Source: Phaeobacter gallaeciensis DSM 26640
GTDB lineage: Bacteria > Pseudomonadota > Alphaproteobacteria > Rhodobacterales > Rhodobacteraceae
Direction: 5' to 3'
Length of the DNA stretch: 64,000 bases
NCBI RefSeq assembly: GCF_000511385.1
Contig: NC_023137.1
Coordinates: forward strand, 3,169,001 to 3,233,000
Below are positions 45,557 to 54,959 of this stretch, piece by piece. The notes under the pieces were generated by a model. It worked only from the letters and a program-made list of their open reading frames with translations, was not told the DNA's origin and searched no databases. Every line of letters begins with the position of its first letter. Position 1 is the stretch's first letter. Both the position numbers and the translations under genes were made by a program.

Positions 45557-47294
45557 GGGCAACCTTCAAGGGCGCCGCGCCCTCTTCCGCAAGCACCGCA
45601 TCGAGCCCGGTGTCCAGTTTGCGGCGAATACGCTCTGGGTCGGCCTCGCTGTCAGTATCCTCCGGGTCGATGAAGGATAGCGCCCGCTTCCACTGGAATT
45701 CAGCCTCACGGGCCCGGCCAACGGCCCAGTAGACATCGCCAAGATGATCATTGACCACCGGGTCCACCGGCATCAACTCGACGGCAGTCTCCATATGGCC
45801 AACCGCCTCTTCATAACGCCCCAGTCGATAAAGCACCCAACCAAGGCTATCGACGATATAGCCTGCATCAGGCCGTGCCGCGACAGCGCGCTCGATCATC
45901 GAGAGGGCTTCATCCAGCTTGATCTGCTTTTCCACCAGCGAATAGCCAAGATAGTTCAGCACCTGAGGTTGATCGGGGCGAATATCCAAAGCCGCACGAA
46001 AATCGGCCTCTGCCTGCTCCCAGTTTTTCAGCCGCTCATGACAGATTCCGCGGGCATAGAGCAGGAACCAGCGCCCCTCAACGCTCTCATCCATCAGATC
46101 CAGCGCGGTATCATAGGCGGTGACCGCGCCGCTATAATCTTCCTGCTGGCGCAGCAGGTCACCCAGATTGGTGTGAACCGGCACTTCCATTGGGAAATCG
46201 CGCGCCAACTGCTGCAACACCTCGGCGGCAGCATCCGGCTTGGCTGCACGGCGCAGGGCCTCAGCCCGGCCCAGTTCAGCCGCGTGGTAATCGGGATGGT
46301 CGCGCGGCACCTGTTTGTAGAGATCGATCGACAGGGTATAGCGGCCCAATTGGTCAAACAGCTCTGCCGCCAGCAAGAGCGCATCCACGTGATCCTCTCG
46401 CAGGGCCGCAGCGACGCGCGCATACATCAGCACATAGTCATCCGCCATCTCACCATTGAGTGCCGCACCCATGGTGAAAAATACTTCGGCAATGCCCTGC
46501 TGCGGTGTCGCCGCCAGCGCGTAAGGCAATGTTTCACCGTCCTTCAAGCGGTCCGACAGAGCCGCCAGACCGGGGTCCAGCTGCCCACTGAAAGCCTCGG
46601 AAAGGACCTCCAGCGCCTTCTCGTTGCGGCCGAGCTGGGACAGGATTTCAAGCCGTGCGATCACCGCTCGGCGTGAGGTATTGGTCAGCTGCCCCTCATC
46701 AGCGGCAAAAAGCGCCTCCGCCCCCTCATAATCGCCAACGGATGCGAGCGCCAAAGCACGGTGATAGCGCGCAAAGAGGCCCAGCCCCTCTTTCTCGCCC
46801 AGTTGGTCGAACTGCGCCAGCGCATCATTCACCGATCCGGCGCCAAGATAGGCCCAGCCCAACAACAGCCCATCAACCAGAGCGTTGATTTCATATTGGC
46901 CGTCTTGCTGCGAGGTCACGCGCTCAATAATGGTATGGTAGTCCTCTGCCATCACCAGACTGGCGGTCATGACGATATTGGCAACCTGACTGCGCGCGCC
47001 CATTTCGGACAGGCGTTCCGCCACTGGCGCTGCCCCTTTGACGTCACCCAGCGCCAGCCGCGCAAAAACCACATGCTCCATCAGCAGCGGGTTCTGCGGA
47101 TCGCGCACCAACGCCCGATTGTAATAATCTGCCGAGGCCTGGAAATCGCTATCCAATGTCGCCGCCCGCGCCGCCAGATACGCCCCGGCAAGCCCATTTG
47201 CATGCGCTGCATTGGCCTGCAAGAACATCGGCAGGGTGGTCGTCGCGGCGAGGGCCGCCGCACATGTCAGGCTGCGAAAGAATCGGACGGGCAC
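45546..47294 (-). CDS. Secreted tetratricopeptide-repeat protein
   Basis: 582 aa. Signal peptide (residues 1-33, cut near AHA), then repeated TPR units: about 70-110, and later 425-560 with clear TPR pattern such as NYLGYSLVEKQIKLDEALSMIERA. Function is unknown; TPR proteins in the periplasm act as scaffolds for enzymes or transport. The GTG at 47294 with AGGAGG 6 nt upstream is a strong start; longer frames are not supported. Confidence 0.87.
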   Translation of the reverse strand: MPVRFFRSLTCAAALAATTTLPMFLQANAAHANGLAGAYLAARAATLDSDFQASADYYNRALVRDPQNPLLMEHVVFARLALGDVKGAAPVAERLSEMGARSQVANIVMTASLVMAEDYHTIIERVTSQQDGQYEINALVDGLLLGWAYLGAGSVNDALAQFDQLGEKEGLGLFARYHRALALASVGDYEGAEALFAADEGQLTNTSRRAVIARLEILSQLGRNEKALEVLSEAFSGQLDPGLAALSDRLKDGETLPYALAATPQQGIAEVFFTMGAALNGEMADDYVLMYARVAAALREDHVDALLLAAELFDQLGRYTLSIDLYKQVPRDHPDYHAAELGRAEALRRAAKPDAAAEVLQQLARDFPMEVPVHTNLGDLLRQQEDYSGAVTAYDTALDLMDESVEGRWFLLYARGICHERLKNWEQAEADFRAALDIRPDQPQVLNYLGYSLVEKQIKLDEALSMIERAVAARPDAGYIVDSLGWVLYRLGRYEEAVGHMETAVELMPVDPVVNDHLGDVYWAVGRAREAEFQWKRALSFIDPEDTDSEADPERIRRKLDTGLDAVLAEEGAAPLKVAHDG

Positions 47295-47434
47295 GGGGGG
47301 CCTCCTCTTTGGTGACTGGTCAATATCTGCCTCGCCACAAAGCGTAGAGCGCCACCCCTTAACACGCAATGGGGCAGCCCGCAGGCTACCCCTATTATTC
47401 CGGCAAATACCCGCCGAAACCGCTCGATAAGCGA

Positions 47435-49081
47435 TCACATGTTCGGGTAGTTCGGCCCATCGCCCCCCTGCGGCGTGGTCCAGGTGATATTCTGGCTCGG
47501 ATCCTTGATGTCACAGGTCTTGCAATGAACACAGTTCTGGAAGTTCACCACGAACTCCGGCTTGCCATCCTTTTCGACCACCTCATAGACACCGGCCGGG
47601 CAGTAGCGTTGCGCGGGTTCGGCGAATTTGGGCAGGTTGACACTGATTGGGGTGTCCAGATTGCCCAGACGCAGGTGACAAGGCTGGCTTTCCTCGTGGT
47701 TGGTGGCGGCAAAGGCCACGTTGGTCAGCCGATCAAACGACAACACACCATCGGGTTTGGGGTAATCAATCGGCTTATGCTTGGAGGCTTCTTCCGTTGC
47801 CTCGGCGTCGTTTTTGCCATGGCCAATCGTGCCGAACAGCGAAAAGCCGAGTGTGTTGGTCCACATATCCAGACCACCGAGCATCAACGATGCAGTGAGG
47901 CCCCACTTTGACCACATCGGTTTGACATTGCGCACCTTTTTGAGGTCGGCGCCAATCGCCCCGTCGCGAACGCTGACCTCATAGTCGGCCAGCTCATCGC
48001 CCGAACGCTCCGCCTTGATCGCGTCGAAGGCCGCTTCGGCAGCAGCTTTGCCCGACAACATGGCGTTGTGGTTGCCCTTGATGCGCGGCACATTGACCAT
48101 ACCGGCAGAGCAGCCCAGCAGAGCCACACCCGGCGCGACCAGTTTCGGCATGGACTGATAGCCACCTTCGGTGATCGCACGGGCACCGTAGGCGACGCGC
48201 TTACCCCCCTTCAGCAACTCAGCCACCATCGGGTGATGCTTGAAGCGCTGGAATTCCATGTAGGGATACAGATGCGGGTTCTTGTAGTTCAGGTGAACCA
48301 CGAAACCGACATAAACCTGATTGTTGTCGAGATGATAGATGAAGGAACCACCGCCCGCATTGGAGCCCAGCGGCCAGCCCATTGTGTGGGTGACAGAACC
48401 CTCTTTGTGCTTGGCGGGGTCGATCTCCCAGATCTCTTTCATGCCAACGCCGTATTTCTGCGGCTCTTTGTCATCAGAGAGGCCGTATTTGGCAATCACT
48501 TCCTTGGAGAGCGAACCGCGCACACCTTCGGACAGGAACACATATTTGCCGTGCAGCTCCATGCCCGGTTCGGTGTTGGGACCATAGGAGCCATCAGCTT
48601 CCAGACCAAAGACACCGGCAACCACACCTTTGACTTCGCCGTTGTCGCCGTAAACCAGCTCGGAACACGCCATGCCCGGGAAAATCTCGACGCCCAGCTC
48701 TTCGGCCTGCTCTGCCATCCAGCGGCAGACGTTGCCCATGGAAACGATGTAGTTGCCGTGGTTGTTCATCAACGGTGGCATGGGGAAGTTGGGGATACGG
48801 ATCTGACCCGCCTCACCCAGCATGTAGAAATTGTCGTCCTTGACCGGCACGTTCAGCGGCGCGCCTTTGTCCTTCCAGTCAGGGATCAACGCATCCAGAC
48901 CGCACGGGTCCAACACCGCACCGGAGAGTATGTGCGCGCCCACTTCGGACCCTTTTTCCAGCACCACAACCTGCAGGTCGCTATCCAGTTGCTTCAATCG
49001 GATCGCCGCAGACAGACCAGCCGGGCCTGCCCCAACGATCACAACGTCGTATTCCATCGCTTCACGTTCAATCTCGGCCAT
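47435..49081 (-). CDS. Electron transfer flavoprotein-ubiquinone oxidoreductase
   Basis: 548 aa. FAD motif GAGPAGLSAAIRLKQ near the N-terminus; C-terminal ferredoxin-like [4Fe-4S] motif CVHCKTCDIKDPSQNITW. It oxidises ETF and reduces ubiquinone in the inner membrane, linking acyl-CoA dehydrogenases to the respiratory chain. The ATG at 49081 with AAGGAG 7 nt upstream is preferred. An acyl-CoA dehydrogenase lies 11 kb away in this window. Confidence 0.96.
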   Translation of the reverse strand: MAEIEREAMEYDVVIVGAGPAGLSAAIRLKQLDSDLQVVVLEKGSEVGAHILSGAVLDPCGLDALIPDWKDKGAPLNVPVKDDNFYMLGEAGQIRIPNFPMPPLMNNHGNYIVSMGNVCRWMAEQAEELGVEIFPGMACSELVYGDNGEVKGVVAGVFGLEADGSYGPNTEPGMELHGKYVFLSEGVRGSLSKEVIAKYGLSDDKEPQKYGVGMKEIWEIDPAKHKEGSVTHTMGWPLGSNAGGGSFIYHLDNNQVYVGFVVHLNYKNPHLYPYMEFQRFKHHPMVAELLKGGKRVAYGARAITEGGYQSMPKLVAPGVALLGCSAGMVNVPRIKGNHNAMLSGKAAAEAAFDAIKAERSGDELADYEVSVRDGAIGADLKKVRNVKPMWSKWGLTASLMLGGLDMWTNTLGFSLFGTIGHGKNDAEATEEASKHKPIDYPKPDGVLSFDRLTNVAFAATNHEESQPCHLRLGNLDTPISVNLPKFAEPAQRYCPAGVYEVVEKDGKPEFVVNFQNCVHCKTCDIKDPSQNITWTTPQGGDGPNYPNM

Positions 49082-49238
49082 TGCGGGCTCCTTGGCTGTA
49101 GGTCTGGGCCATCCCATGCGGGTGGCGTATCCTTGGCGTAATTTTGTTTCGCGGTTGCTTAGCGGGTGGCAGAGGCACTGGTCAATCCAAACTCTACGTT
49201 ACACTGCTGTAGAACCCTCAAATGCGACAATTCGAGCG

Positions 49239-49733
49239 TCAGTTTTCGTCATTTGAAGGAGTATTCCCGTCGTTCATCGTTTCTGAGGGCTTATCCCCCA
49301 TCAGATAGCGCGGTCCCTGCCCTTTGGCAGCGGCAGCATCATCCGGGTTGTACAGCTTGCAGGTGGGCAAAGACAGACAGCCGCAACCAATGCAGCCATC
49401 CAGATTATCGCGCAAACGCTCCAGCGTTTCGATTCGGGCATCCAGATGGCTGCGAAAAGCAGCGGACAGATCGGTCCAGTCGGCCTTGGTCGGGGTACGC
49501 CCCCCCGGCAGGCTTTTCAGAAAGTCGCGGATCTCCGGCAGTGTGAAGCCAAACTTCTGCGCGATCATAATAAAACTCAACCGCCGCAGATCCGCCCGGT
49601 GAAACCGCCGCTGCCCACCCGTATTGCGCCAAGGCTCAACCAGCCCCTGTGCCTCATAGTAGCGAATTGCCGACACCGCGAGGCCCGTGCGCTCCGCCAG
49701 ATAGCCGATGGTCAACCCGTGAGATGCAGCCAT
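49239..49733 (-). CDS. soxR: Redox-sensing activator SoxR
   Basis: 164 aa MerR-type protein. N-terminal helix-turn-helix (LTIGYLAERTGLAVSAIRYYEA) and a [2Fe-2S] site CX2CXCX5C at Cys114, Cys117, Cys119, Cys125. It senses redox-cycling compounds and superoxide and activates by distorting a long promoter spacer. GGGAG is 8 nt before the ATG. Its divergent partner is the VOC gene, and the promoter between has a SoxR-like box. Confidence 0.95.
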   Translation of the reverse strand: MAASHGLTIGYLAERTGLAVSAIRYYEAQGLVEPWRNTGGQRRFHRADLRRLSFIMIAQKFGFTLPEIRDFLKSLPGGRTPTKADWTDLSAAFRSHLDARIETLERLRDNLDGCIGCGCLSLPTCKLYNPDDAAAAKGQGPRYLMGDKPSETMNDGNTPSNDEN

Positions 49734-49815
49734 GAGATACTCCCTTACAGCCCCGGAGATTTCGTAACGCCTTAGCCTGCGGGCTCAGAAAAATCAGAAA
49801 ACACCAAAAAAATGC

Positions 49816-49846
49816 TTGAGCTAAAGTTAGGTTTAGAAATTACAAC
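49816..49846 (+). promoter_or_regulatory. SoxR-type promoter of the VOC gene
   Basis: TTGAGC (-35, 49816-49821) and TACAAC (-10, 49841-49846) are separated by a 19-bp spacer, the length used by MerR-family activators. The spacer holds CTAAA GTTAGG TTTAG, an inverted repeat, in which TAAAGTTAGGTTTA agrees at 10 of 14 positions with the SoxR-box core TCAAGTTAACTTGA. I infer SoxR control. Confidence 0.75.
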
Positions 49847-49881
49847 TCAATCAGGCAAGAGAAAACACAAAGGAGCCTGAC

Positions 49882-50265
49882 ATGACCGTACGTCTTGAAC
49901 ACGCAAACATCACCGTGTCCTCTCCCGAGACCACCGCAGCATGGATGCAGGATGTGTTTGGCTGGCACATTCGCTGGCAGGGGGAGGCCATTAGCGGCGG
50001 CTACAGCCTGCATGTGGGCGAGGCTGACAGCTATTTGGCACTGTACTGCCCCCCAGAACCCCTGGCCAAAGCCCCGACCAGCTACACCGTAAACGGAGGG
50101 CTCAACCATATCGCCGTTGTTGTCGACGATTTGGACGCCGTCGAAACACGGGTTCGCGCGGCTGGCTTCATCCCGGGCGAGCATCACGACTATGAACCGG
50201 GTCGCAGGTTCTATTTCCGCGACCGGGACAATATCGAATTCGAGGTGGTTCAATATGATGCTTGA
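49882..50265 (+). CDS. VOC/glyoxalase superfamily protein
   Basis: 127 aa vicinal-oxygen-chelate fold, with metal ligands likely in RLEHANI (His7), NHIAVVV (His75) and IEFEV (Glu121). Substrate unknown; may detoxify reactive compounds, given SoxR-type control. It is directly divergent from soxR. Confidence 0.85.
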   Translation: MTVRLEHANITVSSPETTAAWMQDVFGWHIRWQGEAISGGYSLHVGEADSYLALYCPPEPLAKAPTSYTVNGGLNHIAVVVDDLDAVETRVRAAGFIPGEHHDYEPGRRFYFRDRDNIEFEVVQYDA

Positions 50266-50689
50266 TCTCCTTTGGCACAGCAGCCACCCGCGCGCGGTTT
50301 TACCCACCCAGCGGCGGCACCCCGCCCCGACGATATTGTCGCAGCAGCGCGCGACGACACGCCAGCTGCCACGGATCCGACGCTCTTCCACGATCAGCCG
50401 TCTGATCAGCTTACTGCAAGGGCTGGATCCCCGGCCACGGGTGCCCCGCCACAGCATCACCGGCAAAACATCCAGTCTGCCTGAGGTTCCCTGACCGCAC
50501 CAAGACGCCGCCGCGATGAAGACAAAAGCGGACCGAAGTCGGCCGACACATTGCGAGTTTCTCGCCAAATCTCCGTCCGGGGGCGTCTAAAAAAGCGGAG
50601 TTTTCCGCCTGTTGGCATGAAATCGCTGTGGACAGGCAACCCCGCCCTCTTGCATTCGGCGGCAGGATTGGGTCAGGTAAATACGACAC
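50266..50689. other. 424-bp gap with no supported gene
   Basis: Downstream of the VOC gene. Two overlapping short frames exist (one starting at an ATG inside the VOC stop, 79 aa, Arg/Pro/Ser-rich; one TTG-started, 70 aa, Ala/Pro-rich), but neither has a recognisable motif, so I do not call them. No repeat or RNA is seen. Confidence 0.45.
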
Positions 50690-50735
50690 AACCGGTTTGT
50701 CCCGCTGTCAGTTCGGCAGTGGGACAACCGGTTTT
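50690..50735 (+). terminator. Large hairpin upstream of greA
   Basis: AACCGGTTTGTCCC and GGGACAACCGGTT pair with a single bulged T, and inner CTGTC/GGCAG extends the stem; TTTTCC follows. It is 60 bp before the greA start, so it is either the terminator of an upstream transcript or an attenuator in the greA leader. Confidence 0.7.
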
Positions 50736-50795
50736 CCTATAGACGCGAACCGCCACGGCTGGTGGCCAAACCTGACACGATATCTGGACACAGAC

Positions 50796-51266
50796 ATGGA
50801 AAAGATCCCGATGACCCCCACGGGTCACGCCGCCCTCGAAACTGAGCTGAAGACCCTGAAATCGGTGGAACGCCCGGCGATCATCAAGGCCATCGCCGAA
50901 GCCCGCGAGCTGGGCGACCTGTCGGAGAACGCCGAATACCATTCCGCGCGCGAAAAACAGTCCTTCATCGAAGGCCGTATCAAAGAGCTGGAGGGCATCC
51001 TGTCGCTGGCCGATGTGATCAACCCGGCAAAGCTCTCCGGTGCAATCAAGTTCGGCGCCAAGGTCACCGTCGTCGACGAAGACACTGACGAAGAGAAGAC
51101 CTGGCAAATCGTCGGCGAACATGAGGCCAATATCGAAGCCGGTCTTTTGAACATCAAATCCCCCATCGCCCGTGCCCTGATCGGCAAGGAAGAAGGCGAC
51201 AGCGTCGAAGTCCGCACCCCCGGTGGGGATCGCGCTTATGAGATCCTCAAGATCATCTACGCTTAA
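50796..51266 (+). CDS. greA: Transcription elongation factor GreA
   Basis: 156 aa. N-terminal coiled coil with the acidic [16 protein letters not shown] tip that enters the RNA polymerase secondary channel and rescues backtracked complexes; C-terminal FKBP-like domain. Starts at the ATG at 50796; only a weak GGA is upstream. Confidence 0.97.
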   Translation: MEKIPMTPTGHAALETELKTLKSVERPAIIKAIAEARELGDLSENAEYHSAREKQSFIEGRIKELEGILSLADVINPAKLSGAIKFGAKVTVVDEDTDEEKTWQIVGEHEANIEAGLLNIKSPIARALIGKEEGDSVEVRTPGGDRAYEILKIIYA

Positions 51267-51374
51267 CATACAGCAGCGGCGTGGCGCGCCATACAGGCGC
51301 CCCGCCAATCTCTCCCAGCCGCCGCACACTGCGGCATATGCCAACCCATCTCGCCCCTGTTTCCGAGCAACAGT

Positions 51375-52394
51375 ATGACCCGTTCCAGTTCCCCAGCCGC
51401 AACGCCGCCCACCAGCGCCCTAGAGGCACCACCGGAACGCCCGGTCTTTGGCCTGATCGAAGCTGCGGCACTCGGGCTCAGCGCCCTGTGGTTTCTGGCA
51501 ATCGTCGCGATTTTTGTATTGGGTGGCACAGCAGATGCGCCAGCAGCGGGATGGCCGGATATTCTGCTGCGAATCGTCGCGGTGATCCTGCCGGTGCTAC
51601 TGATCTGGGTGGGCGCCATCGCCCTGCGCTCAGCGCAGGTGATGCGAGATGAATCACAACGGCTCCACGCGGCCATCGACGGGATGCGCAACGCCTATAT
51701 TGCCCATGCTCAACAGGCGGCCTCGGTTGCCGAACCTTCAGTGACCCGCAAGCTGGATGAAATCGCCGCCGCGACCCGCAAGACAGAAACCGCGCTTGCC
51801 ACATTCCAGACCAGCCGCCGAGCCCGGCCGATGCCGGGGATCTCCACGACTGCCGCAGCAGGGGGCGAGACGACCGATCAGGGGCTTCTGGCACTTGGTA
51901 CCCCCGCCGAGGATCTGGCCACTCCGCTGCCCTCTGCCCAGTTGATCCGTGCGCTGAATTTTCCGGAAACCGCAGAGGATGAGGAAGGGTTTGCCGCGCT
52001 GCGTCTGGCCCTGCAGGACCGTAAGGCCGCACAGATCATTCAGGCCGCACAAGATGTGCTGACACTGCTCAGCCAAGACGGCATCTATATGGATGATCTG
52101 CGCCCCGATATGGCGCGTCCGGAAATCTGGCGTCAGTTCGCACAAGGTGCCCGTGGCCGCGCGGTCGCAGCCTTGGGCGGGGTGCGGGATCGCAGTTCAC
52201 TCGCGCTCACGAACGCGCGGATGAAACAGGATCCGATCTTCCGTGATGCCGCACATCACTTCCTGCGCCGTTTTGACCAGATGCTAGCCGAGTTTGAGGA
52301 CGACGCCAGCGATGCAGAGATTTCGTCACTGGGCGAAACCCGCACTGCCCGCGCCTTCATGCTGTTGGGGCGTGTTGCTGGCACCTTCGACTAG
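51375..52394 (+). CDS. Membrane protein of unknown function
   Basis: 339 aa with two hydrophobic helices (about 28-50 and 62-83), a short coiled coil, then a long cytoplasmic part with conserved-looking DLRPDMARPEIWRQFAQGARGRAV. No recognised domain. Starts after a 108-bp gap from greA. Confidence 0.78.
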   Translation: MTRSSSPAATPPTSALEAPPERPVFGLIEAAALGLSALWFLAIVAIFVLGGTADAPAAGWPDILLRIVAVILPVLLIWVGAIALRSAQVMRDESQRLHAAIDGMRNAYIAHAQQAASVAEPSVTRKLDEIAAATRKTETALATFQTSRRARPMPGISTTAAAGGETTDQGLLALGTPAEDLATPLPSAQLIRALNFPETAEDEEGFAALRLALQDRKAAQIIQAAQDVLTLLSQDGIYMDDLRPDMARPEIWRQFAQGARGRAVAALGGVRDRSSLALTNARMKQDPIFRDAAHHFLRRFDQMLAEFEDDASDAEISSLGETRTARAFMLLGRVAGTFD

Positions 52395-52405
52395 ACCCGC
52401 GCGGG

Positions 52406-53662
52406 TTAGAGGCCGAAACTGGCGTAGGGTATGAAACGCACCGGGTCACCGGGTTCGATCGTGGCCGCGCCATCCGCCAATTCAACCAGCCCCTCCGCCC
52501 AGCTGAGCGAACTGACCCGTCCTGAGCCTTCGGATTTGAACACCTCAACCTTGCCATCCCGCACACGGGCACGCAGATATTCCCGCCGCCCTGGCTTTTT
52601 CCGCTTATGAAAGGCGGCCGGTAAGTCAAAGCCCTGCGGCTCAACCCAGCGCGCACCCGCCATCAACCCCATGGATGGACGTGCAAAAATCAATGTACAG
52701 ACCAATGCCGCGACCGGATTGCCCGGCAAACCAAACACCGGCACCCCCTGCCACATCCCCAGCGCCAGTGGCCGGCCCGGCTTCAACGCAATCCGCCATT
52801 GCTGCATGGCACCGCTCTCCCGCAACAATGCCGACATATGATCCTCATCCCCCGCAGAGGCACCGCCGCTGGTCAAGATCACATCAACCTGTGTCGCCGC
52901 ACGATCCAGACAGTTGCGCAACGCTGCGCGATCATCTGGCGCTTTTCCCAGATCCACCGCGACAAATCCCATTTGGGCCAACAAAGCCAACAACATCGGA
53001 CGATTGGCATCATAGATCTGCCCTGCCGCCGCAGGCTCTCCCGGCTCCACCAGTTCATCACCCGTAGAGAGAACACCAACCCGCAGCAGCTCCCGCACTG
53101 GAAGTTCGGACAAGCCCGTCGCCGAGGTCAGCGCCAGATCCGCAGGTGTGATCACCCGCCCCTTGGACAGGATCAGATCACCCGCAGCCGCATCTTCACC
53201 AGCCTTGCGGGTATTGACGCCACGCTTGAGCGGCCCCTGAAACGCGATCTGAGCGCCCTCCCTGCTGACATCCTCCTCAAGGATCACGGTATCCACCCCT
53301 TGCGGCAGGGCAGCCCCCGTCAGGATACGAATGGCCTGCCCAGCGGCGACCTCCCCCTCATAGGACAGACCCGCCGCCGCCCGCCCCTCACAAAGAGGCA
53401 AGACCTGTGGCCCCTCTCCGGCAGGGCCTGCAAACCCGTAGCCATCCACCGCCGTATTCGGTTGCGGCGGGTTGCTGCGAAGAGCAAACACATCCTCCGC
53501 CAAAACCCGGCCCAGACATTGCCCCAACGGTCGCACCGCAGCAGCAGTCACCACTGTCAGGTTTTGCCGCAGATGATCCAGTGCCGCATCAACCGGTGTC
53601 CAGTCGACACCAGCGGGCAAGGCAAAACAATCATTGCGTAAAGGCGGCGGGGCAAGGGTCAT
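52406..53662 (-). CDS. moeA: Molybdopterin molybdotransferase MoeA
   Basis: 418 aa. Inserts molybdate into molybdopterin. The motifs TSGGASAGDEDH and GLPGNPVAALV are intact. Its start overlaps the upstream gene's stop by 4 bp (ATGA). Fourth gene of the fdhD-mobA-mobB series in the same direction. Confidence 0.96.
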   Translation of the reverse strand: MTLAPPPLRNDCFALPAGVDWTPVDAALDHLRQNLTVVTAAAVRPLGQCLGRVLAEDVFALRSNPPQPNTAVDGYGFAGPAGEGPQVLPLCEGRAAAGLSYEGEVAAGQAIRILTGAALPQGVDTVILEEDVSREGAQIAFQGPLKRGVNTRKAGEDAAAGDLILSKGRVITPADLALTSATGLSELPVRELLRVGVLSTGDELVEPGEPAAAGQIYDANRPMLLALLAQMGFVAVDLGKAPDDRAALRNCLDRAATQVDVILTSGGASAGDEDHMSALLRESGAMQQWRIALKPGRPLALGMWQGVPVFGLPGNPVAALVCTLIFARPSMGLMAGARWVEPQGFDLPAAFHKRKKPGRREYLRARVRDGKVEVFKSEGSGRVSSLSWAEGLVELADGAATIEPGDPVRFIPYASFGL

Positions 53663-54471
53663 AGTTGGTCCACTCCCAGGATCCAGCCCTCTTCGGGCGC
53701 GGTGACGGTCAACAGCCGCTGTAATTCTGCCATGGGTAGGCCCGCAAGTTCCAGCGCCAGCTTGTGCACCTGCCAGGCATCCTTGATCCAGTGGTCTGGC
53801 CCCGGCCCAGCCAGCAATGTCGGCCAGATTTCAACCAGCGCCACTGGTTTGTCCAGCGGTTCAAACGGCCAGACCGCGACCTGACCAGCAAAGCGGCGAC
53901 GCAGGCGCTCCAAAACCGGCAGACCCATCATCACCTGACTGCCAACCGCTCCTGCACCGGACATTTGCCAGCAGGTGAAACTGCCCTTGGCATGATGTTC
54001 AACCGCGCGGCGCTCAGGAAACGGATTGCGGTAGTTGTCTTTCTTGCGTGGCAACCCCGGAATATCGCGTTTTAGACCATTGGCCCAGAACGGCCCCAAA
54101 CCACCAAACCGCCGGTTGATGCTCCCGGCGAGATCAAACCGATTGTTGTCCCCCGGCGCATCCTCGATGCGCGTCTCAAACCAGTGCCAGAGGTCAAGCG
54201 GATCATCCGAGTCGGTCAGCGCGCGACAAAATCCAGCCGGGTAGCCAAAAGGGAAATCGAACCCAAGCATTAATCTGCGCCCGGCAGTCAGTTCGACCCC
54301 GATCAGATCGGTCAGCCAATCCTCTGCCAGTTGACGATTGCGCAGATACACAGGGGCATCCGCAGCACCGTCACGATGGACGCTGGCCCAGATCGCATCC
54401 TTGCAAGGCGTTGCACCCCGGTCGTTGCCACCCGACCAGTCCACCATGGCAAAGCTCTGCCAGTGGTTCAC
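53659..54471 (-). CDS. Possible RNase-H-fold (DUF429-like) protein in the Mo-cofactor operon
   Basis: 270 aa. VDWSGG near the start, GFDFPFGYPAGF (an internal acidic motif) and VEIWPTLL later resemble the DUF429 RNase-H-like pattern. It overlaps mobB by 4 bp and moeA by 4 bp, so it is part of the Mo-cofactor gene set. Function unknown; the fold is my inference. Confidence 0.72.
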   Translation of the reverse strand: MNHWQSFAMVDWSGGNDRGATPCKDAIWASVHRDGAADAPVYLRNRQLAEDWLTDLIGVELTAGRRLMLGFDFPFGYPAGFCRALTDSDDPLDLWHWFETRIEDAPGDNNRFDLAGSINRRFGGLGPFWANGLKRDIPGLPRKKDNYRNPFPERRAVEHHAKGSFTCWQMSGAGAVGSQVMMGLPVLERLRRRFAGQVAVWPFEPLDKPVALVEIWPTLLAGPGPDHWIKDAWQVHKLALELAGLPMAELQRLLTVTAPEEGWILGVDQL

Positions 54472-54959
54472 CGGGCAATCTCCCCCGCAATGAAATCGGC
54501 AATCGCTGCGGTATCATCCAGATCAAAAACTGGTCGGTCCAGATCCAGCGGGATGTCACTCGCCACGGCGCGGATGGTGGAATCTTCAGGCGCGATGAGA
54601 GGCTGCCCCGCCGCCGTACGATAGGCCTCTATCTTCGGATGGGCCTCACGTTTGAACCCTTCGACCAGTACCAGATCCACCGGGCGCAACCGGGCCAGCA
54701 ATTCGGTAAACTCCGGCTCAGGCGCACCGCGCAGCTCCTGCATGATGGCCATCCGATTGGGCGAAGCCAGAATAACCTCAGCCGCTCCAGCCGTTCGGTG
54801 ACGATAGCTGTCGGTCCCCGGCTGATCCACATCCGTGCTGTGATGGGCATGTTTCAGCGTCGAGACGCTGAGGCCGCGCCGACAGAATTCAGCGACCAAT
54901 CGCTCCATCAACCCGGTCTTGCCGCAGTTCTTCCAACCCGTGACACCATAGATCTTCAT
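54468..54959 (-). CDS. mobB: Molybdopterin-guanine dinucleotide biosynthesis protein B
   Basis: 163 aa P-loop protein: GWKNCGKTGLMERLV near the N-terminus and VLVEGFKREAHPKIE (Walker B-like). Assists guanylylation of molybdopterin. Overlaps the next gene by 4 bp. Confidence 0.94.
   Translation of the reverse strand: MKIYGVTGWKNCGKTGLMERLVAEFCRRGLSVSTLKHAHHSTDVDQPGTDSYRHRTAGAAEVILASPNRMAIMQELRGAPEPEFTELLARLRPVDLVLVEGFKREAHPKIEAYRTAAGQPLIAPEDSTIRAVASDIPLDLDRPVFDLDDTAAIADFIAGEIAR

Noticed and set aside
48068-49141. Plus-strand frame of 357 codons over the ETF-QO gene
   Set aside because: Antisense shadow; ETF-QO on the minus strand is complete with its FAD and iron-sulfur motifs.
50255-50494. 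A 79-codon frame beginning in the VOC stop codon
   Set aside because: Third-codon G+C is moderately high, but the first codon position is C-rich rather than G-rich and there is no motif; a second overlapping frame is as good, so neither is called.
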